DNA of 64,000 nt from Verrucosispora sp. NA02020 (GCF_013364215.1 NZ_CP054923.1:6014001-6078000); one strand, 5' to 3'. Shown: positions 37,435-46,419, numbered from the stretch's first letter. Made by a program: numbers and translations. Notes: generated from the letters alone by a model not told the origin.

Positions 37435-37843
37435 GGCGCGGACCGCCGGGACGACCCGGACCAACGCCGGCCCCGGCCGTCTGCTGATCGCGGTGTACCT
37501 GCTCTTCGCGATCGCCGCCACCAGCCGCGCCGGCCTCCAGATCATCACCCGGTTCGACGAGGCGCCGCTGGCGTACCTGCTCTCGGCGTTGGCCGCACTG
37601 GTCTACATCGTGGCGGCGGTGGGGCTGGCCCGGGCCGGGCACACCGGTCGTCGGGTGGCCCTGGCCTGCTGCCTCGTGGAGTTGGTCGGCGTGGTCGGGG
37701 TGGGCGCGTTCAGCCTGGCCCGCCCCGACCTGTTCCCGGACGAGACGGTCTGGTCCGGTTTCGGCAGCGGGTACGGCTACATCCCGCTGGTGCTGCCGGT
37801 CCTCGGCCTGGTCTGGCTCTGGTCCACCCGCCCCCGGATGTAA
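37427..37843 (+). CDS. Small integral membrane protein, partner of preceding gene
   Basis: This 138-aa protein has four probable TM segments (about 18-38, 45-65, 78-98 and 115-135). It starts at a GTG 8 nt before the end of the upstream gene. Its stop codon TAA (37841-37843) overlaps the first base or two of a palindromic repeat, implying that the repeat inserted at or formed the 3' end. Function unknown. Confidence 0.75.
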   Translation: MAEARTAGTTRTNAGPGRLLIAVYLLFAIAATSRAGLQIITRFDEAPLAYLLSALAALVYIVAAVGLARAGHTGRRVALACCLVELVGVVGVGAFSLARPDLFPDETVWSGFGSGYGYIPLVLPVLGLVWLWSTRPRM

Positions 37844-37893
37844 GGAAGGGCCCCCTACTAACGCCTCGTGTATAGGAAGGGTCCCCTGCTAAC
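37842..37893 (+). repeat. Extragenic palindrome, family A copy 3 (rearranged)
   Basis: Left arm 37842-37859 and loop (37860-37873, aacgcctcgtgtat) are present, but a second left arm (ggaagggtcccctgct, about 37875-37890) plus aac follows instead of the right arm. It cannot fold into the usual hairpin. Confidence 0.8.
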
Positions 37894-37922
37894 ACCCACC
37901 ACCCACCACCAACAGGAGCGGG

Positions 37923-38681
37923 TCAGTCGCGCGGCCCGCCCGCGACGTAGATCACCTGACCGGAGACGAAGGACGCGCCCTCGCTGGCCAGGAACGAGAT
38001 GGTGTGCGCCACGTCCTCGGGCCGCCCGACCCGACGGACCGGGATCTCCCCCTCGGCGTGCTTCTGCATCGCCTCGAAGTCGATTTTCATCCGGGCGGCG
38101 GTGGCGGCGGTCATGTCGGTGACGATGAAGCCCGGCGCCACCGCGTTGACGGTCACCCCGAACGGCCCCAGCTCGATGGCGAGGGTCTTGGTGAACCCCT
38201 GCATCCCGGCCTTCGCGGCGGCGTAGTTGGCCTGCCCCCGGTTACCGAGCGCGGACGTGCTGGAGAGGTTGACGATCCGACCCCACTTGGCCTCGACCAT
38301 GTGCTTCTGCGCGGCCTGACTGACCAGGAACGCACCCCGCAGGTGTACGCCCATGACCGTGTCCCAGTCGGCGTCGGTCATCTTGAACAGCAGGTTGTCC
38401 CGCAGTACCCCGGCGTTGTTGACCAGCACGGTCGGCGCGCCCAGCTCGGTGGCGACCCGTTCGACGGCGGCCTCCACCTGCGCCCGGTCCGACACGTCCG
38501 CGCCCACGCCGAGCGCCCGGCCACCGGACGACGTGATCGCCTCCACCGTCTCGGCGGTCGCCGACTCCTCGATGTCGACCACCGCGACGGCCAGCCCGTC
38601 GGCGGCCAACCGCCTGGCGGTGGCCGCGCCGATTCCCCGCGCCGCCCCGGTCACGATCGCGACCCGCTGCCCCTCCGACAT
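37923..38681 (-). CDS. fabG: 3-oxoacyl-ACP reductase-like SDR (FabG type)
   Basis: This 252-aa short-chain dehydrogenase/reductase has the NADP loop VTGAARGIGAAT, NNAG, the Ser in IVNLSSTS, and YAAAK as catalytic Tyr and Lys; GFIVTDMT is also FabG-like. It reduces beta-ketoacyl thioesters, although many paralogues work on other substrates. The start is supported by GGGAGG. It stands alone, without other fab genes nearby. Confidence 0.88.
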   Translation of the reverse strand: MSEGQRVAIVTGAARGIGAATARRLAADGLAVAVVDIEESATAETVEAITSSGGRALGVGADVSDRAQVEAAVERVATELGAPTVLVNNAGVLRDNLLFKMTDADWDTVMGVHLRGAFLVSQAAQKHMVEAKWGRIVNLSSTSALGNRGQANYAAAKAGMQGFTKTLAIELGPFGVTVNAVAPGFIVTDMTAATAARMKIDFEAMQKHAEGEIPVRRVGRPEDVAHTISFLASEGASFVSGQVIYVAGGPRD

Positions 38682-38795
38682 GCCTACCTCCCGGTAACCT
38701 CGCTCGACGGCAGGAGCCTAACCCACCGTGCGCCCACCTCCGGCCCACCGAGATCCCCGACCGGCCGGCGACGGTCGGGGAATCCGGTGGGGAGG

Positions 38796-40448
38796 CTAGA
38801 CGGACCAGGATCGACAGAGCCGGATCCACCGGTACCCGTGGCCGGCGATCTTGAGCTTGTCCAGCTTGCCCACGTCGTCGTAGTTGCGGTCGGCGAGCAC
38901 GTCGATCGGCAGCTCCGCCTCCGACTCCAGCAGGCTCAGGTCGACCTCGGCGTCGTCGGTGCCCAGGTTGTGCAGGAAGACCATCGTGCCGGTCGGCCCG
39001 TCGGCCCGGTGCGCCAACACCCCCGCAGGCATGGGTACGTCGATGTGGGTGGTCGAGCCGAAGCCGATCTCCGGCGCCTCGCGCAGCGTACGGATCATCC
39101 GCTCGAACCAGCCGAGCAACGAGTTGCGGTCCCGTCGTTGCAGGGTGACGTTCACCTTCTCGTACCCGAACTCACCCTTGTCGATGACCGGGCGCACGAG
39201 CTTCTCCGACTCCGCCCGGGAGAAGCCGGCATTGGGCTCGTAGGACCACTGCATGGGGGTACGGATCGCCTCCCGCCCCGGCAGCGCCAGGTCCTCGCCC
39301 ATCCCGATCTCCTCGCCGTACCGCAGCACGGGCGTGCCGCGCAACGAGAACTGGAGCGAGTACGCCAGCTCGATGCGCCGCCGGTCGTTGCCGAGCATCG
39401 GCGCGAGCCGCCGACGGATGCCCCGGTCGTAGATCCGCATGTTCTCGTCCGGGCCGAACTGCGCGTACACCTGGTTGCGCTGTTCGGCGGTGAGCCGGGA
39501 CAGGTCGATCTCGTCGTGGTTGCGCAGGAAGGTGGCCCACTGGCCGCCCTCGGGCAGGGCCGGGGTGTCGCGCAGCGCCTCGATCACCGGCTCCGGGTCC
39601 TGGCGCGCCATGGCCAGCATCAGCCGCCCGTTGAGCATGAAGTCGAAGAGCATGTGCACCCGGTTCGCCGAGCCACCGCGGTCGCCGAAGAAGGCGGGCA
39701 GTTGGTCCGGCTCGACGTTCGCCTCGGCCAGCAGCACCGCGTCGCCCCGACGCCACTGCACGTGCTGGCGCAGCTCGGTGAGGAACTCGAAATCCAGCTC
39801 CGGGTTCGGGTCGCCGGGCTCGGTGCGCTCGATGATGAACGGCACCGCGTCCATCCGGAACCCGGCCACCCCGAGCTGGAGCCAGAACGACATGATCTTC
39901 TTGATCTCGGCGCGTACCTGGGGATTCGTGGTGTTGAGGTCCGGCTGGAACTTGTAGAAGCGGTGGTAGTACCAGGACTTGGCGGTCCGGTCGTAGGTCC
40001 AGGTCTCGTGCTGCTCGCCGGGGAAGACCATGCCCTGGTGCCGGTCCGCGGGCTCCTCGTCGGACCAGACGTACCAGTCGCGGTACGGCGAGTCCGGCGA
40101 CGACCGGGCGGAGACGAACCAGGGGTGCTGGTCCGAGGTGTGGTTCACCACCAGGTCGATGATCACGCGGATGCCCCGGTTGCCGGCCTGGTGCAGCAGC
40201 TCGGCGAAGTCGCCGAGGGTGCCGAAGCGGGGGTCGACGTTGTAGAAGTCGGTCACGTCGTACCCGTCGTCACCGTTGGGCGACGGGTGGATGGGGTGCA
40301 GCCAGAGGCAGGTCACGCCCAGCCGGGCCAGGTAGTCCAGCCGGCCGATCAGACCCCGGATGTCACCGACCCCGTCGGCGTCGGAGTCCGCGTACGTGTC
40401 GATGTCGAGGCAGTACACGACCGCCTCGGAGTACCACCTGTCAGACAT
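38796..40448 (-). CDS. GH13 family enzyme, trehalose-synthase (TreS)-like
   Basis: This 550-aa (alpha/beta)8 glycosidase has nucleophile Asp200 (GFRMDAVPF), acid/base Glu242 (LLAEANVEP) and transition-state stabiliser Asp312 (FLRNHDE). The blocks RRRLAPML, NDRRRIELAYS and RTPMQWS resemble TreS, which interconverts maltose and trehalose, more than alpha-amylase. It lacks the usual partner maltokinase or GlgE beside it, so another alpha-glucosidase activity is possible. Start MSDRWYSEA with GGAGAAGG upstream. Confidence 0.88.
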   Translation of the reverse strand: MSDRWYSEAVVYCLDIDTYADSDADGVGDIRGLIGRLDYLARLGVTCLWLHPIHPSPNGDDGYDVTDFYNVDPRFGTLGDFAELLHQAGNRGIRVIIDLVVNHTSDQHPWFVSARSSPDSPYRDWYVWSDEEPADRHQGMVFPGEQHETWTYDRTAKSWYYHRFYKFQPDLNTTNPQVRAEIKKIMSFWLQLGVAGFRMDAVPFIIERTEPGDPNPELDFEFLTELRQHVQWRRGDAVLLAEANVEPDQLPAFFGDRGGSANRVHMLFDFMLNGRLMLAMARQDPEPVIEALRDTPALPEGGQWATFLRNHDEIDLSRLTAEQRNQVYAQFGPDENMRIYDRGIRRRLAPMLGNDRRRIELAYSLQFSLRGTPVLRYGEEIGMGEDLALPGREAIRTPMQWSYEPNAGFSRAESEKLVRPVIDKGEFGYEKVNVTLQRRDRNSLLGWFERMIRTLREAPEIGFGSTTHIDVPMPAGVLAHRADGPTGTMVFLHNLGTDDAEVDLSLLESEAELPIDVLADRNYDDVGKLDKLKIAGHGYRWIRLCRSWSV

Positions 40449-40542
40449 GCCCGGGAACCTTCTCCGTACGGCTCGCCCGGCAAACCCGCCGAGGTCGCGG
40501 GCGGGGCCCCGCCGGGGGGCGGCTGCTCGGTACGGTGCCGTC

Positions 40543-41133
40543 ATGCGGAGCATCGATTGGTCCAGCGGGACCTGGCACGGGCAGCCGGTGCGGACGACCC
40601 AGGAGCCGGCCGGCGTCCTGAGCGTCGAGCCGGGGGCGAGCAGCGACCTGTGGCGGCACACCAGCTACGGATTCGTGCACGACGACGCCCCGGCCCTGCT
40701 CACGCCCTTCCCGGTGGGCAGCGCGATGGAGGTGGACTTCCCGCTCGACTACACCGAGCAGTTCGACCAGGCCGGCGTACTCGTGTGGGTGGACGACCGC
40801 ACCTGGGTCAAGGCCGGGGTGGAGGTCAGCGACGGCCACCCGCAGGTCGGTGCCGTGGTCACCCGGGACTTCTCCGACTGGTCGGTCGCCCCGGTGCCCG
40901 AGTGGGCCGACCACGAGGTGACGGTACGCGTCAGCCGCACCGGCGACGCGCTGACCGTACGCGCCCGGGTGGCCGGCGAGCAGTGGCGGCTGGTCCGGCT
41001 CGCGCCGCTCGCGCCCGACGCGGTCGCCTCCGCCGGGCCGTACTGCTGCTCTCCCAGCCGGGGCGGGCTGACCGTGCGCTTCACCGACTGGCGACTCGGC
41101 CCGGCCGACGCCGCCCTGCACCCCGAGGAGTAG
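40543..41133 (+). CDS. DUF1349 domain protein
   Basis: This 196-aa protein of the DUF1349 family is probably a beta-sandwich resembling concanavalin-type lectin/glucanase folds. It shows FPVGSAMEVDFPLDYTEQFDQAG and VWVDDRTWVKAGVEV blocks (shortened). TACGGT lies 6 nt upstream of the ATG, again a leaderless pattern. It is divergent from the GH13 gene; a carbohydrate link is plausible but unproven. Confidence 0.85.
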   Translation: MRSIDWSSGTWHGQPVRTTQEPAGVLSVEPGASSDLWRHTSYGFVHDDAPALLTPFPVGSAMEVDFPLDYTEQFDQAGVLVWVDDRTWVKAGVEVSDGHPQVGAVVTRDFSDWSVAPVPEWADHEVTVRVSRTGDALTVRARVAGEQWRLVRLAPLAPDAVASAGPYCCSPSRGGLTVRFTDWRLGPADAALHPEE

Positions 41134-41191
41134 CAGCGGCTCCGGGCGGGTAGGAGCCTTCCCTCTACGCCGATCCTCGCGGAGGCACCGG

Positions 41192-41851
41192 ATGGCACTC
41201 GCCCAGGACGTCGACCCGAGCCAGATCGGTGGACTGACCGGCTGGGTGGCCGGTGTGATCGACGCGGGCGGTGCGGTCGGCGTGGCGCTGCTGGTCGCCC
41301 TGGAGAGCATCATCCCGCCGATCCCCAGCGAGATCGTGCTGGCGATGGCGGGATACCTGGCCGGCGAGGGCCGCTTCAACGTGGTCGTGGTGACCGTCGC
41401 GGCCACCGCCGGTTCCCTGCTCGGTGCGCTGGTGCTCTACTGGCTCGGCGCCGCGCTCGGCGAGGAACGGCTCAAACGCTGGCTCGACCGGCTGCCGCTG
41501 GTGGACCTGGAGGACCTGGAGAAGGCCGACCGCTGGTTCGAGCGGTACGGCCGGTGGGCGGTCTTCTTCGGCCGGATGGCACCGGTGGTCCGCAGCCTGG
41601 TGTCGGTACCGGCCGGCGCCAACCGGATGCCGCTGGTCGAGTTCGTCACGCTGACCACGCTGGGCAGCGGCATCTGGAACGGGCTGTTCATCGGGCTCGG
41701 CTACGCGCTCGGCTCGCAGTGGCACGAGATCGACCGCTACAGCTCCTGGTTCGACTACGGCATCATCGCCGTCTTCGTCTTCATGATCGCCTCCTGGGCG
41801 ATCAAGAAGAAGCGCCGCCGCGCCCGCCCCCGCACCCCCGTCTCCCGCTGA
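41192..41851 (+). CDS. DedA-family membrane protein
   Basis: This 219-aa protein of the DedA/SNARE-associated family shows ESIIPPIPSEIVLAMAGYLAG and FFGRMAPVVRSLVSVPAGANRM (two halves), with the Glu and Arg residues required in E. coli DedA proteins. Some members are lipid flippases (for example undecaprenyl phosphate). A basic Lys/Arg-rich C-terminal tail follows the last helix. Confidence 0.92.
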   Translation: MALAQDVDPSQIGGLTGWVAGVIDAGGAVGVALLVALESIIPPIPSEIVLAMAGYLAGEGRFNVVVVTVAATAGSLLGALVLYWLGAALGEERLKRWLDRLPLVDLEDLEKADRWFERYGRWAVFFGRMAPVVRSLVSVPAGANRMPLVEFVTLTTLGSGIWNGLFIGLGYALGSQWHEIDRYSSWFDYGIIAVFVFMIASWAIKKKRRRARPRTPVSR

Positions 41852-41887
41852 CCTCGCGGCAGTGTCCCGCCCCGCCGTCAGCCCCCG

Positions 41888-41957
41888 CGATCATGGAGTT
41901 GTGGCTCTTGTTCTGACCACTTATGCGGCTTCTTCGGGAGCCACAACTCCATGATCG
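41888..41957. repeat. Extragenic palindrome, family B copy 2
   Basis: Perfect 19-bp arms cgatcatggagttgtggct (41888-41906) and complement (41939-41957) with a 32-nt spacer, between convergent DedA and chitinase genes. It could also end both transcripts. Confidence 0.85.
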
Positions 41958-41986
41958 ACGGAATGAGGTGGGGCGGGTTCAGGCGG

Positions 41987-43390
41987 TCAGGGGAGGGTGC
42001 GGAGGTGGGGGGCGACGGTGCGGGCGAAGGAGTTGTTGTGGGTGACGTCCCAGTTGATCGACCAGGTCATCGCGCCACGCAGGCCGGGGTAGGTACGCGG
42101 CGGACGGAAGCTGCCGCAGTTGGTGCCCCGGGTGAGGCAGTCCATCGCGGCGTTGACCACGCTGGGCGCGACGATGCCGCCACCGGCAGCCCCGGGACCG
42201 GCCGGCAGGCCGAGCCCCACCTGGTCGGGCCGTAGTCCCGCCTCCAACTGGATGCAGGCCAGCGCGACGATGAAGTTGACCGTGCCCTGGGCGTACGCGG
42301 CGTTGTTGTCGCAGCCGAGCATCGCCCCGGAGTTGTAGAACTGCGTGTTCACCACGGTCAGGATGTCCTTGATGTCCAGCGCCAGCTTGAAGTAGCTGGT
42401 GGTGGGGTTCTGCATGTCGATGGTCTGCGGCGCCATCGCGATGATCAGTCGGCTGCCCACCTTCGCCCGCAGGGAACGCAGCGCCTGCCCCATGTAGGTC
42501 GGGTTCAGGCCGTTCTCCAGGTCGACGTCGACGCCGTCGAAGCCGTAGCGCTGGATCAGCGCGTACACACTGTCGGCGAAGGCCACCGCGGACGCCGCGT
42601 CGTTCACCGCGACCCGGCCGGTCTCACCGCCGACCGAGATGATCACCTTCTTGCCACGGCTCTGGAGGGTGCGCACGTCGGCGGAGAAGTCGGCGTCGGT
42701 GTAGCCGCCGAGGGCGGCGGACAGGCCCGGGTCGATGGCGAAGGAGACCGCGCCGGGCGTGGTGGTGGCGTCGGCGAAGGCGACCGCGACCAGGTCGTAC
42801 TCGGTGGGCACGTCCCGCAGCCGCAGCTCGACGGCCGGGTTGTCGAAGTTGTGCCAGTACCCGGTGAGGATGTGCTTCGGCAGGCCGGTGACCGGCGGCG
42901 GGCTGGTCGGCGGCGGTGTCGTCGGAGGTGGCGTGGTGGGCGGCGGCGTCGTCGGGGGCGGGGTGGTCGGCGGCGGGGTGGTCGGGGTGGTGCCGCCGGC
43001 GCAGGCCGCGCCGTTGAGCCGGCAGTTCGCGGGTACGCCGGAGCCGCTGCCGAGGAAGCCGAAGGAGACCGACGCGCCGGGGGCGATGGTGCCGTTCCAG
43101 GAGCGGTTGGTGAACGTGTGGCGCTGGCCGCTGGAGGTCAGCAACGCGTCCCAGTAGCTGCCGAGCGTGGTGCCGCTGGGCAGGTCGAAGGCGAGGCTCC
43201 AGCCGTTGACCGTGCTGCTGCTGCCGTTGGTGATGGTGTACTTCGCCTCCCAACCGGAGCCCCAGTCGGACGTCTTGGCGAAGCTGGCGGTGACTCCGGC
43301 GGCGTACGCGGCGGGCGCCAGCCAGACCGCACCGAGTGCGGCGGCCAGTGCGCCGACCACTGTGAGCACCAGGGTTCTGGACCGTTTCAT
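41987..43390 (-). CDS. Secreted GH18 chitinase with N-terminal CBM2
   Basis: 467 aa. Signal peptide 1-30 (cleavage after AYA), CBM2-type carbohydrate-binding domain about 31-131 (GVTASFAKTSDWGSGWEAKY), a Pro-Thr linker (about 132-166, repeated TTPPP) and a GH18 catalytic domain (about 171-467) with the DGVDVDLE motif, acid Glu292. It hydrolyses chitin outside the cell. RBS GGAGG; promoter at 43440-43468. A palindrome of family A lies upstream of that promoter. Confidence 0.95.
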   Translation of the reverse strand: MKRSRTLVLTVVGALAAALGAVWLAPAAYAAGVTASFAKTSDWGSGWEAKYTITNGSSSTVNGWSLAFDLPSGTTLGSYWDALLTSSGQRHTFTNRSWNGTIAPGASVSFGFLGSGSGVPANCRLNGAACAGGTTPTTPPPTTPPPTTPPPTTPPPTTPPPTSPPPVTGLPKHILTGYWHNFDNPAVELRLRDVPTEYDLVAVAFADATTTPGAVSFAIDPGLSAALGGYTDADFSADVRTLQSRGKKVIISVGGETGRVAVNDAASAVAFADSVYALIQRYGFDGVDVDLENGLNPTYMGQALRSLRAKVGSRLIIAMAPQTIDMQNPTTSYFKLALDIKDILTVVNTQFYNSGAMLGCDNNAAYAQGTVNFIVALACIQLEAGLRPDQVGLGLPAGPGAAGGGIVAPSVVNAAMDCLTRGTNCGSFRPPRTYPGLRGAMTWSINWDVTHNNSFARTVAPHLRTLP

Positions 43391-43439
43391 GTGAGCCTCC
43401 AGACCGGACGGAAATCCATGGGCATCGACCTGGCGCTCA

Positions 43440-43468
43440 TTATTAAGACTGTTAACTATTTCTGTCCA
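43440..43468 (-). promoter_or_regulatory. Chitinase promoter
   Basis: On the minus strand: TGGACA (43463-43468), 17-bp spacer, TAATAA (43440-43445), about 50 bp upstream of the ATG in an unusually AT-rich patch. The spacer contains AGTTAACAGTCT. Confidence 0.65.
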
Positions 43469-43487
43469 GGGTTGGTGTGAGGTTGTT

Positions 43488-43535
43488 AGGAGGGGTCCCC
43501 TGCTATGCACGAGGCGTTAGCAGGGGACCCCTCCT
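43488..43535 (-). repeat. Extragenic palindrome, family A copy 4
   Basis: 17-bp arms (43488-43504 and 43519-43535), loop in reverse orientation (atgcacgaggcgtt). It lies downstream of the GH16 gene and just upstream of the chitinase promoter. Confidence 0.9.
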
Positions 43536-43585
43536 TGCACGGACCCGCGTGCGCGACGAGCACCGCCCTGCCGGGCAGCGTGTGC

Positions 43586-45004
43586 TCAGCGGCGGAACTG
43601 GAACCAGTTGACGTTGACGAAGTCGTTCGGCTGGCCGCTGCTGAACGTCAGGTAGACGGTCTGCCGGCCGGTTACCGAGGTGACGTTGCCGGGCACCGAA
43701 CGCCAGCTCTGCCACCCGCCGGTGTTCGCGAGGGCGAAGCTGCCGATCGGCGTACTCGTCGGGCTGCCGATCCGCACCTCGACCAGACCGCTCACGCCGG
43801 CCGCCGCGCCGGAGGCCACCCGGGCCACGAAGTCGCGCGGCGCGGTGGAGCCGAAGTCGACGTTGTCGAAGCGGACCCAGTCACCGTTGCGCAGCGCGGC
43901 GATGTTCTGCCCGCCCTCGGAGCACGCCTCGACGATCACGCCGTTCTGCGCGTTGTACGACTCGGCCTGGATGGTGCCGTACGCGTCCCGCACCCCGGTC
44001 GGCGGCGGGGTGGTCGGCGGCGGCGTGGTGGGCGGGGTGCTGCCGCCACGGCTGTAGACGGCCACGTAGTCGACGAGCATCGGCCGCCCCGGCACGGTGC
44101 CCGAGGTCGGCGTGGTGCTGCCGGCCACCCCGTTCGGGAAGGCGCCACCCATGGCCACGTTGAGCAGCAGGAAGTAGCCCGCGTGGCTGGTCATCTGCGA
44201 CCAGTACGGCTCGCCGACCCGGGACTGGCTGACGGAGTGGTAGAGCTGCCCGTCGACGTACCAGCGCAGTTGCTGGGGGCTGGTCGAGGCGTCCCACTCG
44301 AAGCGGTAGGTGTGGAAGGCCGACTGGCAGGTGCTGCCGGGGCAGGCGCGGGAGCCGCCGATGCCGTTGAACTCGTCGCACGGGCCGCCGGGCGCCACGC
44401 CGCAGTGCAGCACGCCCCAGACGGTGTTGAGCCCGTTCACGTTCTCCATCACGTCGAACTCGCCGATGCCGGGCCAGTTCTGGTAGTTGCCCCGGTACGG
44501 CGCGCCGAGCGCCCAGAAGGCGGGCCAGTAGCCGGAGGCGGCGGCGCCGGTGACGTTGGGCATCTGGATGCGTCCCTCGATGGCGAGGATGCCGCCGCTC
44601 GGGGCCTTGAAGTTGCTGCGGACCGTCTCGATCCGGGCCGAGGTCCAGCGGCCGGAGCTGTCGCGCAGCGGCGTGATCCGCAGGTTGCCGGCGCCGTCGT
44701 GGCTGACGTTCGCGGTGCTGTTGGTGTACGTCTGGATCTCGCCGGTGCCCCAGTTGGGCGGCCCGCCCGGGTAGCTGGTGCCGGTGTCGATGATCCAGTT
44801 GTTGGACGACGGGAGGGTGCCGGCGGCGCCGGTGAAGTCGTCGCTCCACACCAGGCTCCACCCGGACGGGGGCGTCGGCACGGCGGCGTCGGCGGTCGCG
44901 GCGAGCCCGGCGACGCCGGTGACGGTGGCGGTGATCAGGGCCAACGCGAGCCGCAGTCGGCGTCGCGCGGGCAGGGCGGCGGGCGCCGCCGGGGCAGGTG
45001 TCAT
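43586..45004 (-). CDS. Secreted GH16 beta-glucanase with C-terminal CBM6
   Basis: 472 aa. Signal peptide 1-40 (ADA), GH16 domain about 45-315 with GEFDVMEN (nucleophile Glu182, acid/base Glu187), a short PPTT linker, and a CBM6-type module about 340-472 (YGTIQAESYNAQNGVI, shortened). It is probably a laminarinase-type beta-1,3-glucanase acting on fungal or algal glucan. A perfect GAGAGCGCTCTC palindrome lies 30-42 nt upstream of the start, typical of LacI/CebR-type control in actinobacteria. Confidence 0.94.
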   Translation of the reverse strand: MTPAPAAPAALPARRRLRLALALITATVTGVAGLAATADAAVPTPPSGWSLVWSDDFTGAAGTLPSSNNWIIDTGTSYPGGPPNWGTGEIQTYTNSTANVSHDGAGNLRITPLRDSSGRWTSARIETVRSNFKAPSGGILAIEGRIQMPNVTGAAASGYWPAFWALGAPYRGNYQNWPGIGEFDVMENVNGLNTVWGVLHCGVAPGGPCDEFNGIGGSRACPGSTCQSAFHTYRFEWDASTSPQQLRWYVDGQLYHSVSQSRVGEPYWSQMTSHAGYFLLLNVAMGGAFPNGVAGSTTPTSGTVPGRPMLVDYVAVYSRGGSTPPTTPPPTTPPPTGVRDAYGTIQAESYNAQNGVIVEACSEGGQNIAALRNGDWVRFDNVDFGSTAPRDFVARVASGAAAGVSGLVEVRIGSPTSTPIGSFALANTGGWQSWRSVPGNVTSVTGRQTVYLTFSSGQPNDFVNVNWFQFRR

Positions 45005-45034
45005 GGGACGTACCTCTCTGCGGGACGGAGGTGT

Positions 45035-45046
45035 GAGAGCGCTCTC
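45035..45046. promoter_or_regulatory. LacI/CebR-type operator
   Basis: gagagcgctctc perfect 12-bp palindrome within TGAGAGCGCTCTCTCA, close to the actinobacterial CebR box consensus TGGGAGCGCTCCCA. Located 30 nt upstream of the glucanase start. Confidence 0.7.
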
Positions 45047-45116
45047 TCAGGAGTTGTACGTCCCACTCGAACAGTTGTCAATGTCGATCGACGGTGCTCC
45101 GGTTCCGCCGGATGTT

Positions 45117-45164
45117 AGGAGGGGCCCCCTGCTATGCACGAGGCGTTAGCAGGGGACCCCTCCT
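45117..45164 (-). repeat. Extragenic palindrome, family A copy 5
   Basis: 17-bp arms (45117-45133 and 45148-45164, one A-C mismatch), loop atgcacgaggcgtt as in copy 4. It lies between divergent genes, the only copy not at a gene end. Confidence 0.88.
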
Positions 45165-45262
45165 TGCACCGAGCAGGGCGGGTTTCCCTGGACCACCACG
45201 GGGGGTAATTGCCGGCCGACGGCGCGGACGTACCGCCCCGGCAGAAGCGGACGGTGGTAGTG

Positions 45263-46411
45263 ATGGTCAGGCAGGTGGCGACGGCGCCGACCCGGCCGGT
45301 CGAGGAGACCGACCTGCTCACGGTGGGAGTCGAGGAGGAGTTCCTGCTGGTCGACCCGGACGGCGGCGCCGCGGTGCCCGCCGTCGAGGCGGTCATGGAA
45401 CAGGTACCGGCGGAACTGCACGGCCAGGTCGAACGCGAGTTCCAGACCAGCCAGATCGAGATCGGCAGCCCACCCGGGCTGGAACTCTCCTCGATCCGGC
45501 ACTCCCTGGCCCTGCTCCGCGCGGGGCTCGCCGACGCCGCCGAGCGGGCCGGTGCCCGGCTGCTCGCCATCGGCACCGGGCCGATCGACGGGCCGGTGCC
45601 GCCGGTGGTGGACAAGCCCCGCTTCGACCGGATGATCGAGCGCTACCGGCTGCTGGTGCCGGGGCCGGGCAACAACGGCATGCACGTGCACGTCGGGGTG
45701 CCGGACCCGGACACCGGGGTGCAGGTGCTCAACCACGTCCGGCCGTGGCTGCCGATCCTGCACGCGGTGACCACCAACTCGCCGTTCTCCGCAGGCGAGG
45801 ACACCGGGTACGCGAGCTGGCGCTCGATCGAGTGGGAACGCTGGCCGTCGGTGGCGCCGACCCCGTTCCTGACCTCCCACCACCACTACCGACGGCTGAT
45901 CGACCAGCTGATCGGCAGCGGGGTGATGCTCGACGAGGGGATGCTCTACTGGTATGCCCGGCTGTCGGCCAAGTACCCGACGGTCGAGCTGCGCATCGGC
46001 GACGTCTGCCCGACGGTGGACGACGCGGTCCTGGTCGCCGGCCTGGTCCGCGCGCTGGTGGCGACCGCGCTGGACGACATCGCCGCCGGACGGCCGCCAC
46101 TGCCCGCCGACCACCACCTGCTGGTCGGCGCGCACTGGCGGGCCGCGCACGACGGCATGGAGGGCGACGCGGTCGACCTGGCCACCGGTGAGCTGCGCCC
46201 GGCGTGGGACCTGCTGAACCAGCTCGTCGGTCGGCTCGGCCCGGCGCTGGACCGGCACGGTGACCTCGCCGAGGTGACCGAGCTGCTGGACCGGCTGCGG
46301 GAGCACGGCACCGGCGCGACGCGGCAGCGTGCGGTGTTCGCGCGTACCGGTCGGTTGGAGGACGTGGTGGCGGACGTGGCGCGACAGACCCGGGGCGAGA
46401 TCCCCGGCTGA
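45263..46411 (+). CDS. YbdK/EgtA-like carboxylate-amine ligase (GCS2 family)
   Basis: About 382 aa, GCS2 glutamate-cysteine-ligase fold: TVGVEEEFLLVDP, NGMHVHVGV and YPTVELRIGDVCPTVDD. Family members ligate glutamate (or another acid) to an amine using ATP. It is next to a CoA-disulfide-reductase-like gene, so a low-molecular-weight-thiol connection is possible, but mycothiol-type actinobacteria often carry several such ligases of unknown substrate. ATG at 45263; longer ORF rejected. Confidence 0.87.
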   Translation: MVRQVATAPTRPVEETDLLTVGVEEEFLLVDPDGGAAVPAVEAVMEQVPAELHGQVEREFQTSQIEIGSPPGLELSSIRHSLALLRAGLADAAERAGARLLAIGTGPIDGPVPPVVDKPRFDRMIERYRLLVPGPGNNGMHVHVGVPDPDTGVQVLNHVRPWLPILHAVTTNSPFSAGEDTGYASWRSIEWERWPSVAPTPFLTSHHHYRRLIDQLIGSGVMLDEGMLYWYARLSAKYPTVELRIGDVCPTVDDAVLVAGLVRALVATALDDIAAGRPPLPADHHLLVGAHWRAAHDGMEGDAVDLATGELRPAWDLLNQLVGRLGPALDRHGDLAEVTELLDRLREHGTGATRQRAVFARTGRLEDVVADVARQTRGEIPG

Positions 46412-46419
46412 GGAGGAGG

